64,000 bases of DNA, taken from NCBI GenBank assembly GCA_027924645.1, contig BSBN01000233.1, positions 12,542,501 to 12,606,500 on the forward strand, given 5' to 3'. Of this stretch, positions 23,224 through 33,596 are shown piece after piece (the first letter of the stretch is position 1; each line of letters begins with the position of its first letter). The stretch comes from Cunninghamia lanceolata. Taxonomy: Eukaryota > Streptophyta > Pinopsida > Cupressales > Cupressaceae. The notes beneath the pieces were generated by a model, which worked only from the letters and a program-made list of their open reading frames with translations, was not told the DNA's origin and ran no database searches. Both the position numbers and the translations under genes were made by a program.

Positions 23224-25316
23224 CTAAAATATAAGGCACATGCATTAATTAAACTGAAAACTACAAAAGCAGAAAAAAGGAAGCATCTAACATGTTGCCT
23301 CTTGACAAACTGCTAGAAAGAAACAATGTGATGGCAATAATGAAATATTACAAAAGACGGACACTTTCTCCTTCTGAAAGATACATGATGAATTCCAGAT
23401 GTAGAGAAAAAAAATGATAGAAAAAAAAGACACAAATGGACCAGTAGTTTATTAATACCAAGTATACATTACGGTACCTCAATCCAACCTCTAGCAAAAA
23501 ATTAAATTCGATTCTATGTATTCAACATTTTACAAAGGCCTGTCACCACAATAGTCATTGATTTTGAATGCAAGATTTCCACAGAAATATATTGATAGAT
23601 CAACTTCACATACGCTACAAGGGCCATTCATAACTAATTTCTTACAATTTATTAAAAAATTAATAGGTGCTATAGCAGCATTTCTTTCATTTATTAGATA
23701 TACAATCAGAAGTCTGATTCCTTACGATAAATAGTTGTGTAGTAAATCACTAATTCAACCCCAAATAAAACAAGAGCAAGAGAATTGATGGCAATGTCCA
23801 AAAAAACATCAGAAGATTGACTACATGGATTAAAATGCCTGGCCAAAAACCAGGACCAAATCTTACAAGATACCAACGATACTTTTCACTGAAATATTGA
23901 GCAAACTAGTTTTATAATTTATACTTTTATGTTGTAGCTCGCAATATTGTTGCTACCTGGTTTTCACTCTTCGCTTGTTTCACATTTATGTACCCATGCA
24001 TTAAAATTCAAATAATATATTAGAAAGGAACAGCTTAAATGTTGTCACACACCTGAAGAAGAGAAAAAGAAATTCACTAAAATCAGAACAAGAAATGGAA
24101 AATGAGAGGTCAAGCTTATTGATGCCTCACAGCTCATCAAGTTGCCAATTCTCCATACTGTAGATTAGAAATTCACACGTTAAAGAAGAAACCCCAAACA
24201 GTTAAAGTAATGTATATTATAAAAAATTGTAGGATGCATTACTCAAAGGATATATTCTCTACTCTATTTCTTAGGATCAGGATATTAGCAGAATATATCT
24301 CTTACCATCTATGTTAAACTTCGTACGATAAACTCTCTAGTTCTGATTAGTTTTGCATGTACGATTGTAAGGTATCAACCAAACGCTGGGAATGCAAACC
24401 TTGTTACCTTTTGTTTTTGTGTGATTTTTGTATTATAACAAGGCTTTTGCAGATAGATTAATAAAAGTCTTTTAGGCTAGTTAAACCAAAAGAAAAAATT
24501 GCAATTACCAATGTTTCTTAGGATTGTGATATTAAAAAGGATATATCACTCTTGCCATCTACTGATAAACAGCACTAGAAAAAAGTTTCTAGATTTGGTC
24601 AGTTCTTTATGTTGAGTTATAATGTCAGACAAACGAACTGAAAGCAAATTTTGCTGCCTCGTGTTTTGCATTATTACAGTGCTTTTGCTAGAAATTAATA
24701 TAGTTCCTTTTACATTGCTAGTTGATTTTAATTTAATATCTGCTTAATTCAGGATATATTTAGATCAGTATGGTGTGTAGTATTTTTTTTAAATAAAAGA
24801 GAGAAATATGTTGTTGATAGGAAACAGAGTTTACAAAAATCAGAACCCTGCAACAAGGCAAGGTAACTTAAGGGATTATTGCAGTTTAAAACAGCAATAC
24901 ATTCCTAGCAGTAATCTAAAAAGAAACTAGAACAAGATGAAATATAGATATAACTATAGGCAGAAGGTGTCTGTTCCATTAAGAGATTTCAAGGTGGAAG
25001 ACTAGTCTCACAACCATGCAAGAAGCAAATACAGATTTCAGAGTTACAAGTATTAGGATGTTTGTACAAAAAGAGGGGAATCTTCATTTTAACAGTTTGC
25101 TGTTAAGCATTGCTGACTGTCCTGGCTTCCCCAGATGCACTGCTAGATCTAGTAATCAGCTCCTTCCCAGTTCAACAGGTCTAATCGCTGGTAGGGGTCT
25201 CCGGTTGTAAGCCATATATCTGCTAAGATCATCTTCAGTAGCTGAGCAATCAAGGCAGATTAGTATGTGCCAATATTGTCTCTTAAAGGGAGTGAAGCTA
25301 TTGAAAATGTCACAAG
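23224..25316. other. AT-rich, probably intronic or intergenic DNA
   Basis: No repeat boundary, coding frame or RNA gene was recognised. The stretch follows the acceptor side of the WD40-like exon and ends at the target duplication AAAGA (25317-25321) of the next LTR. Confidence 0.35.
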
Positions 25317-25538
25317 AAAGATGATGAGCACACAATTATACCGGAAGGGGGATCAATATAATATAATCTTTTACTTTTCTAACTTTAATCAACCACAATA
25401 ATATCACACATGCAAGATCTAGCGATTACGAACACAGAAAGAACACACAATTTACGTGGAAACCCTTGCGGGAGAAAACCACGACAAAATATTGCTTTTA
25501 TATTGATCTTCTTGTAGGCACCAACCCACTGGAGACAC

Positions 25539-26458
25539 TGATGGAACCCTACTGGTCACAATAGTTATACTTGCAGAGATTCAATATATTCAGACTCAAC
25601 TAGAATCAGCACCCACAATAATGATAGGAAGTTCGGGTTACTAGATTATAAATAAATCCAAATATATATTCTCAGACAGGGGACTTCAATATTGAAAGTG
25701 TTTATTTACAATCAGTAACAATTCAATGAATTTGACAGAACCAAAAAACACTGAGATGAAACAACATTCAACGCATGTATCTGCTTATTATCATCATGGA
25801 TATTGTATGTAACAGGAACAAAACAAAAATAGAGACTTTTATTAGCAGATTTATCTTCTTAGACTACTTCCCTTCACACTCTACTATCTCCCTCCACACC
25901 AAACTATTGACTTCTTCTGCGGCTTCCTCTCTTCGCTGTTATGTCCTCTTTCCCGTCGGTCTTCCTTCCCCTCGAAACAAGGCAATTCTCTCTACCTTTC
26001 TGTCTTCAGCCGACCCTTCACCTTTTCCCTTTTCCTTCGCCGAGATCAGGAACTCTTTGATGGATTCCAATTGTCTTGCAACCATCGACCCCAATCCTTT
26101 CAACTTCCTTCAAACTATCCCAACTGCCTTTCAAACCAACTGACAAGTATTCCTCTCAGGTTTGGGAAGAATAACCGTCGACAGATAAACGAGCCCCTTT
26201 TGAAATTAGTTTTATGTCACTCGGGCGACAGGAACCTTCCTGTAGATTTTTAGGTGTCTACACTTCCAAACAAGACTTTGATTCACAAAAACAAGCGACA
26301 GGAATCCTTCTACTAATTTAGCTTTACATAGAGAAAGGAGTTTACAAGAACAACTGAAGGAGACAAAGAGTCACCATTTATTGACTAAGGAAAATAAACC
26401 AAACCCAAAACAACAAGAAAGAAAACCAAAATTGTAAGAGCACAATGCCCCTACATCA
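25539..26458 (-). repeat. gypsy-2 3' LTR
   Basis: 920 bp, TGATGGAACC to CCTACATCA. It is longer than its partner mainly by a 27-bp addition at 26241-26267, explained as a separate tiny insertion. Confidence 0.9.
26241..26262. mobile_element. 22-bp insertion with LTR-like ends and 5-bp duplication
   Basis: Relative to the partner LTR, the 3' LTR has 22 extra bases, TGTAGA...TCTACA, plus a duplicated CTTCC (26236-26240 and 26263-26267). The partner LTR has CTTCC once. The reverse complement begins TGTAGACACCTAAA, identical to the start of the LTR-like sequence at 32916. It looks like an integrated LTR reduced to its two ends. Confidence 0.7.
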
Positions 26459-26472
26459 AACTCCCCAGGTGG
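26459..26472 (-). other. Polypurine tract of gypsy-2
   Basis: On the minus strand CCACCTGGGGAGTT directly precedes the 3' LTR, with GGGGAG as the purine core. Confidence 0.6.
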
Positions 26473-26479
26473 AATGAAT

Positions 26480-27631
26480 TCATGAGCTCCTGCTCATGAG
26501 GTCTGCCACTGAATGACCCTGCTGAATGATCTCATCCTCTGTGAGCCAGGAAGCATCTTCAATGGGATGATTGCTCCACTTGACGAGATATTTGAAATAC
26601 TCATGCTTACGGGTCTTTTTCAGCAACTGCTTGTCCAGAATGCATTCTATCTGTTGTGGAGCAGAGACTGATCCAGATTGTTCTTCATGAGATGAATTGG
26701 TTGCTTCAATTCCATTTGCTTCTATATCCCCCTTATATGGATACAAATCTGCCACGTTGAAGATGGGAAAGATGTTCAGATTTGCAGGCAGTGAAATCTC
26801 GTAGGCATTGGCAAAGAACTTCCTAAGGATTTGGCAAGGACCAATTTTCTTCATCTGAAGTTTATTGTATGTTCTAGTAGGAAATCTCTCATTCCGAAGA
26901 TGTGCCAATACAAAGTCTCCAATCTGAAACTCTAACTGTCTCCTCTTTTGACCAGCATGCTTTTTGTATTGCTAATTGTTGTCTTCAATGTTATGTTTCA
27001 CCTTCTCTTGAATGTCATGAATGACTTGAGGAAATTCCTCCCCATCTGCACTCCTCTTCTCCATACCAGCAAGATCCCGAAGTTCAAATACACCCCGTGG
27101 GTGCATACCATACACCACATAGAAAGGACTGAAACCTGTGCTTTTATTTGGGGAGTCGTTATATGCAAACTCAGCTTGTGCCAACATGAGATCCCAGCTT
27201 CCAGGTAAACTACCAACAAGACACCTTAACAAATTTCCAAGGCTTCTATTGACAACCTCGGTTTGACCATCCGTTTGTGGATGATAAGCAGAACTAAAGT
27301 TCAGATTTGTGCCCAATTTCCTCCATAGGGTCGTCCAAAAATGACCCACAAACTTCGTATCCCTGTCAGAAATTATGCTTCTTGGAATACCATGCAGCCT
27401 TACAACTTCTTTAAAGAACAAATTAGCAATGTTAGTGGCATCACTAGTCTTCTTGCAGGGTATGAAATGCACCATTTTAGAAAATCCATATACCACAACA
27501 AAGATTGAATCATTGCCCCTTTGTGTACGAGACAAACCCAAAACAAAATCCATACTCACCGAATCCCAAGGCCTAGTTGGAACTGGTAATGGCTAATAGA
27601 GCCCCGCATTTTGACTTCTTCCTTTAGCATG
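26480..27631 (-). pseudogene. gypsy-2 integrase and chromodomain
   Basis: One frame from about 27631 to TGA 26480-26482, broken by TAG at about 27593 and at 26972. The catalytic core shows all three acidic residues: the D in SMDFVLGLSRTQ, the D in ISDRDTKFVGHFW, and the E in HPQTDGQTEVVNRSLGNLLR. Next come the GPCQILRKF and FNVADLYPY segments of the C-terminal domain and a chromodomain with KYLVKWSNHPIEDASWL. Integrase inserts the cDNA; the chromodomain would tether it to modified histones. Everything essential is present apart from the two stops. Confidence 0.9.
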
Positions 27632-28573
27632 TTAACAAATTCTGCACCTTTCCACATACCTTTTCAAATCTACCTTCATCTTTGGCCAATAATAATGAGT
27701 GTTCTGCTGTATAAAAGTTTTCTCCTGTCCAAAGTGACAAACAAGACTACCACTATGTTTTTCCTTCAACAAATTATCTCTCATGGAGCCTCTACGGATA
27801 CACAACTTGTTTTCCTTATACAACAAACCTTCTTGAATCATGTAATCTGTCCATGGCTCTCTATTCTTGCAAATAGGATCGCTACAAGCTGCAAATGCTT
27901 CTCCAAAATCTGCATCCTCTGCATACAATTCCTTTAAACCTTCAAACCCCACACTGTTAGTTTGTATCTCACACAACAATAAATTCTTCCTACTTAAGGC
28001 ATCAGCAACTCTATTCATTTGACCACTCTTATGCTTCAAAACAAAGTTAAAACTCTGAATATACTCAACCCACTTAGCATGCCTTTGATTTAATTTATGT
28101 TGGTTGTTAATGAATTGCAAAGCATGGTTATCTGTATACACAATGAACTTTTTAGGCAATAGATAATGTCTCCATTTTTTGAGGGACTGAACCAAAGCAT
28201 AAAACTCCAAATCATAAGAAGAATACTTTCTTTTTGCTTCATTTAATTTCTCACTAAAATATGCAACTAGTTTTCCCTCTTGACTTAGGACTGCCCCAAT
28301 AGCCAACCCACTAGCATCACACTCTACTTGAAACACCTTATCAAAATCAGAGAAAGCAAGAATGGGCTGTTCACTTACCTTCTTCTTGAGAAATCTGAAA
28401 TTTTCTTCAGCCTCTTTGGTCCAAACAAATGGTATTTTATTCCCCTTAATAGTCTCCAATATAGGTGCTACTACATAACTGAAATTTCTTATAAACTTTC
28501 TATAAAAACTAAAAAGACCATGAAAGCTCCTTACCTCCATGACACTTCTTGGTGATGGCCAATCAAGTATGGC
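27632..28573 (-). pseudogene. gypsy-2 RNase H and integrase zinc-binding region
   Basis: A 302-codon open segment continues the pol frame: thumb (FHGLFSFYRKFIRNFS), RNase H with CDASGLAIGAVLSQEG, ELEFYALVQ-type helix and YTDNHALQF, then the HHCC zinc finger of integrase (H-6-H in HSGSLVCH, and CRIC at the end). It ends at TAA 27632-27634, where CAA would fit. It removes the RNA strand after reverse transcription. Confidence 0.9.
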
Positions 28574-29683
28574 CTAAACCTTCTCCTTATCCATCTTCAA
28601 CCCATCTTTTGACACCACAAAGCCCAAGTAAACCAGTTCAGTCTGCATAAACACACACTTTTTCAGATTGATCTGCAACTTCTCTTCATGTAGCCTCCTC
28701 ATAACCTGCTTCAAATGTTCTATATACTCCTCTTTGGACCTGCTAAACACCAAAATGTCATCCAAATATACAATCACAAATTTACCAAAGAATGGTTTCA
28801 AAACCTCATTCATTAGTCTCATAAAAGTATTAGGGGCATCAGACAATCCAAAAGGCATAACTAGCCACTCATACAACCCATCACTAGTCTTAAAGGTTGT
28901 CTTCCATTCATCCCCCAACCTGATTCTTATTTGGTGATAGCCACTTTTCAAATCTATCTTAGAAAAATATATGGAGCCAATCAAACAATCCATTAAATCT
29001 TCAATTCTAGGTATGGGAAACCTATATCTTATTGTGATTTTATTAATTGCCCTTGAATCAGTACACATACGCCATTCCCCTTCTTTCTTTGGAACCAACT
29101 CTGTCAGTACAGCACAAGGGCTTAGACTTTCCCTTATCAATCCCTTCTTCAAAAGGTCCTCCACTTGCTTCCTTATCTCCTCATTTTCCATAGGTGTTAA
29201 CCTATAGGCAGCCTTATTTGGAAGGCTAGCACCCGGAATTAAATCCATACGATGGCTAATGCTTCTAATACGTGGCAATTCATTAGGCAAATCAGTTGCA
29301 ACAATGTGCATATTCTCATTCAAAATGTCTTGTACTTCAATAGGCAAATCCTCCAATTTTGTAGAAGTCATTACACATCTAGGTTTAAGAACCAAAGCAT
29401 AACCAATTTCTTCACTCTTCAAATCATTCAAAAACTCCTTACCACTTACCATCATTACCTTACTATTGCTGCTACAGCTGCTGTCCTCTTCTTTCTCCCT
29501 TATAGGCAGCAAGGTATGCTTCTCTCCATCCTTCTCAATGGTATATGTATTCTCCCTTCCATCATGCACCGCTTTCCTATCAAATTGCCACGGTCTTCCA
29601 AGTAAAACATGGCACACATCCATGGGCATTATATCACATAAAACACAATCTTTATAACTGCCAATCTGAAAATCAACATAGGC
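28574..29683 (-). pseudogene. gypsy-2 reverse transcriptase
   Basis: The open segment 28574-29629 holds the end of the protease-RT linker (VCHVLLGRPWQFDRK) and the polymerase: EWRMCTDSRAINKIT, FSKIDLKSGYHQIRI, MPFGLSDAPNTFMRLM and the catalytic YLDD at about 28757-28768, followed by LGFVVSKDG. It ends in TAG 28574-28576, and the same frame goes on into RNase H. All catalytic residues are intact. Confidence 0.92.
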
Positions 29684-29979
29684 CTACTCACTACCCAATA
29701 TTTGATGACCTTTTTGTAACCAAGACACTTTGTATGGAGTGGGGTATTTAATCCTTTTAAGATTCAACTTTTCTACCATCTCAGTTGCAACAATGTTATC
29801 TGTCCTACCACTATCTATAATGAGCTTACAACATTTACCTTGTGACTTACACTTGGTTTTGAACAATGCTCTCCTTTGGATTGGCTCTTGACTTTCTTTT
29901 TGTGGCTTCAACAACACCCTCTTAAGCAATAAAGACTCACTTAATTCTGGTTCATCCTTGTGGTGTACTGGTGACCCCA
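29684..29979 (-). pseudogene. gypsy-2 protease region
   Basis: The frame continues from the zinc knuckle into KLIIDSGRTDNIVATEMVEK, an aspartic-protease active site with DSG (29807-29815) instead of the commoner DTG, a known variant. It ends at TAG 29684-29686, where CAG would restore the reading. The protease would process Gag-Pol. Confidence 0.75.
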
Positions 29980-31049
29980 CACTCTCTTGATCAACATGTA
30001 CAACCTGATTACTCCTCTCAAATTTTGAATGTCCTCCTTGTGATGATTCAGAGCATTCCCAACTCTTGTGCCCATATTGATTGCACTTAAAACATTTTCC
30101 TGCAAATCCTCTACCTCTACCTTGTGAACCTCCTCTACCATAGGATCTGCCCCCTCTATTTGAAAAACCTCCCCTATCACTGTTCGCTGCTCCACTAGAA
30201 CTTCCAGCCTCCTCATGATGTTGTTGTCCCCTACTTGTTTGTTGTCCTCTGCCTCTAAACCCTCTTCCTCTCTTCTTCTCTTGTTGACTTTGCTTCCTTT
30301 GCAACTTCCCTTTGCCTTTAGGGCAAGTTGATAAGCCTCTTCTAGACTCCTTGGGGACAAAAGACTCATTTGGTCTTGCAAACTATACTTGAGACCATTC
30401 ACATATCGGGCTATTTTCTCCACATCTTCTTCAGCATTCCCTGATCTGATTACTAACTTGTAGAATTCCTCCATAAAGTCTTTCACAAACATGTCTTTCT
30501 ACTTCAAATTCTGCAATCTCTTAAAGAGATTAGTTTGATAATCACTTGGAAGGAATTTGGCCTTTAACTTGGCCACCATACGATCCCATGAGTTGATCTT
30601 CTCCTTATTCTTCCTTCTTCTTTCAGTCTGGACAAAGTCCCACCATATGGCAGCATGGCCCTTCAATCTGGTGCAGGCAAACTTCACTCTTCTTTACTCT
30701 GCTACACCCTCATATTCAAAATACTTATCCAAGTCATTGATCCAATCGATCAAATCTTCACCATTGAGGTTTCCCGCATAAGTCGACACCTCTAACTTGG
30801 GTTTAGAACCCAAACTCATGGCAGTCTTTCATCAAATCCTTCTTCTTGATCCACCTGTCCTTCCTCATTCTCTTCTCTCTGTTGTTCTTCCTCCTCATCA
30901 CTTGCATCCTCATCATCAGGGGTCCCTCTTCTCTGCGCCCTTTCTAAGGCTTCCATTCTTGCAATCAAATTCTACAATACCTCAGGCTCACCATGGTCTC
31001 TTCTGCCTCTACCTCGGGCTCCTCCTCTACCCATTCTTCTTGGAGGCAT
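29980..31049 (-). pseudogene. gypsy-2 Gag
   Basis: The start ATG at 31047-31049 is 31 bases past the PBS and opens an Arg/Gly-rich then acidic leader (MPPRRMGRGGARGRGRR). The Gag core follows (LIDWINDLDKYFEYEGVAE, RLKGHAAIWWDFV, FVKDFMEEFYKLVI, SLEEAYQLALKAK), then an Arg/Gly-rich basic region and a canonical zinc knuckle CFKCNQYGHKSWEC at 30053-30094. Stops are at 30972 (TAG), 30694 (TAA) and 30499 (TAG); one-base frameshifts occur near 30824 and 30305. Gag forms the cytoplasmic virus-like particle and packages RNA. Confidence 0.88.
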
Positions 31050-31080
31050 CTTGACCATTTACCAATGCCCAATCTCTTCA

Positions 31081-31093
31081 GGCTCTGATACCA
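31081..31093 (-). other. Primer binding site of gypsy-2
   Basis: The minus strand reads TGGTATCAGAGCC, complementary to the 3' end of plant initiator tRNA-Met, two bases inside the 5' LTR. Confidence 0.92.
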
Positions 31094-31095
31094 AT

Positions 31096-31990
31096 TGATG
31101 GAGCCCTACTGGTCACAGTAGTTATACTTGCAGAAATTCAATAGATTCAGACTCAAACTAGAATCAACACCCACAATAATGATAGGAAGTTCAAGTTACT
31201 AGATTATAAATAAATCCAAATATATATTCTCAGACAGGGGACTTCAATACTGAAAGTGTTTATTTACAATTAGTAACAATTCGATGAATTTGACAAAACT
31301 AGAAAACACTGAGATGAAACAACATTCAATGCATGTATCTGCTTATTATGATCATGGGTATCAAGTATGTAACAGGAACAAAACAAAAACAAAGACTTTT
31401 ATTAGCAGATTTATCTTCTTACACTACTTCCCTTCACACTCTGTTGTCTCCCTCCACACCGAACTATTGACTTCTTTCTGCGGCTTCCTCTCTTAGTTGT
31501 TCTGTCCTCTTTCCCATCGGTCTTCCTTCCCCTCAAAACAAGGCAATTCTCTCTACCTTTCTGTCTTCAGCCGACCCTTCACCTTTTCCCTTTTCCTTCG
31601 CAGAGAGTAGGAACTCTTTGATGGATTCCAATTGTCTTGCAACCGTCGACCCCAATCCTTTCAACTTCCTTCAAACTGTCCCAACTACCAATTCGAACCA
31701 ATTGACAAGTTTCCTCTCGGGTTTGGGAAGAATAACCGTCAACAGATAAATGAGCCCCTTTTGAAATTAGTTTTTGTCGCTCGGGCGACAGGAGCCTTCC
31801 AAACAAGACTTTGATTCACAAAAACAAGCGACAGGAATCATTCTTCTAATTTAGCTTTACATAGAGAAAGGAGTTTACAAGAACAACCGAAGGAGAGAAA
31901 GAGTCACCATTTATTGACTAAGGAAAATAAACCGAAACCAAAACAACAAGAAAAAAACCAAAATTGTAGGAGCACAATGACCCTGCATCA
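31096..31990 (-). repeat. gypsy-2 5' LTR
   Basis: 895 bp, TGATGGAGCC to CCTGCATCA, adjacent to the PBS on its inner side and to the GACAC duplication on the outer side. Confidence 0.9.
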
Positions 31991-32915
31991 GACACCAATC
32001 CCCACAACTAAGCACCAACTCAGCAAGAGACACCAATCTCTTATTTGATAGGCACCAACCTTCAAATTCTTCAATGAGTGATATCATAAACCATGTAGAA
32101 ACTTCTTCCCTCACGAATCTGATTACAACTCTTGTAATATCCTTCCTTCACAAATCTGATTCAAATCATGCACTATCTTTTCTCACAAATCTGATCACAA
32201 ATATCTCAAAATCTTCCTTCACAATCTGCCCTTAATCTTCACACATATTCCTCAAATATATCTGCTCTTAATCTTCACACATGGGCTGCATATATATTTC
32301 AAAATAGGTCTGAAATACTCTTCTTAAGTACCTGCCCTAGATCTGCTCAAAATCAGAAATATATCTTATTCATTTCACTCACACCAAACTCAACTTCTAC
32401 ATCTATTCTTTATACTTCTTCAAGAATGACGACTCATTCAAAGTATGTCTTTTGCAAAGGGTAACATCCTTTTTATACACCTCTTGATAATTAATTTCGT
32501 CCTCTAGTGAGGAACGCTCCCTTTTAAGAGGTCGGCCACCTTTTGGAAGATATTTAATTTATTTAAATTTGTTTCAAGGGCACCAAGGCAATAAGGAAGT
32601 CGGCCACTATGTTGATGTCGATTTAGACTTGTATGAACGGTGGCACCAATCACAAGGAAGTCGGCCAGCATTGTTGGCCCCATTAAATAATGTTTGAGAC
32701 TTGTATTTAAACTTTAATTTAGGCACTACTAAGAGAAGGCGACCCACACAAAACAAACGTTTAAATCTTTAATTTAAACATCATTGTAACCTTGTATTTC
32801 TGCTTTGTGTCCTGTATTTCTGCTCTGTGTCCTTATATATCTGCTGTAATAACATTACTCTTTGACATCAATGACAACAATCCAACAAAAGAAAGTGAGT
32901 GACACAGAAAGAAAG

Positions 32916-33244
32916 TGTAGACACCTAAATTTGACTACGTCCTAACACCGCCTAATTCCTCCCACATTCCCATGTCTTACCATCACCTAATTATCAAACC
33001 AATTGTCTTCCTAGCATTAATTAAATAATTTATGAGTACTTAATTAATTAATTAATCAATCCATTATTCAAGCATTAATTAAATAAATTAAATATTTATT
33101 TAATTAGTTAATTATCTATTCATATATCCCTCACGATTTTTTTCCATTTCTAACTCATGTGTACTTAATTAATTAAATAATTAGATGATTCCATCAATTA
33201 TCCTCTCACATCCTATTATCCCTCTTAATTTCTTTCCATTCTCT
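32916..33244 (+). repeat. LTR-like start, AATTAATT-rich
   Basis: TGTAGACACCTAAATTTGAC starts here, directly after a GAAAG-rich spacer. The first 14 bases match the reverse complement of the 22-bp insertion at 26241. The rest is dominated by TTAATTAA-type runs. It is cut at 33244 by the copia-like LTR, and its far end was not found. Confidence 0.35.
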
Positions 33245-33584
33245 TGTTGGTGTAAAAATCATATTTACACTTTTACATAAGTTTATTAGGAGTCGTTTTA
33301 GGAAGTTTTTAGTTGTTTGGGGAAGTTCACTTTCTTTCCTCTTTTGTGTTGAGTGATTTATGGCTACTTCCATCACTTGTCATATTAACTCACTCTTCCA
33401 CCTTGTCTCTTTTTGGCAAGTGTGTTGTATATATTTGTGTTGTTCGTTTGTGAATAATGCAATGCACCATTAATTTCTTGCTCTATGTTTTTCCTCTTGT
33501 CAATTGCCTTGTGTGCAGCTCTCTATTGTAGAAGAATTATTGCATGTGATCTTGGCTCTTGTGATTCCTTGTGCGACTCTAACA
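33245..33584 (+). repeat. 5' LTR of the copia-like element
   Basis: 340 bp, TGTTGGTGTAAAAATC to GCGACTCTAACA. Length and ends fit a Ty1/copia LTR. Confidence 0.65.
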
Positions 33585-33596
33585 TGGTATTAGAGC
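33585..33596 (+). other. Primer binding site of the copia-like element
   Basis: TGGTATTAGAGC directly after the LTR, one mismatch from the standard TGGTATCAGAGC for initiator tRNA-Met. Confidence 0.7.

Larger units (their letters stand above)
25539..31990 (-). mobile_element. gypsy-2: structurally complete Ty3/gypsy chromovirus
   Basis: A 6,452-bp element with two LTRs (25539-26458 and 31096-31990), a PBS complementary to initiator tRNA-Met, a polypurine tract, gag-pol from 31049 to 26480, and a perfect GACAC duplication at 25534-25538 and 31991-31995. LTR termini are TGATG...CATCA. By eye the first 290 bases of the LTRs differ by roughly 5-6 per cent, so the insertion is not recent. Pol is decayed mainly by nonsense codons. 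It is the only element in the window with all structural parts. Confidence 0.92.
25322..32887 (-). mobile_element. Copia-type solo LTR, interrupted by gypsy-2
   Basis: The LTR occupies 25322-25538 and 31996-32887 (about 1.1 kb) and runs TGATGAGCAC...ATCCAACA. AAAGA flanks it at 25317-25321 and 32888-32892. In the minus orientation it starts TGTTGGATTGTTGTCATTGA, a beginning familiar from plant copia LTRs. Internally it holds repeated CACCAA(C/T)C-type motifs and CTCACAAATCTGAT repeats. Gypsy-2 inserted at 25538 with duplication of GACAC. Confidence 0.78.
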
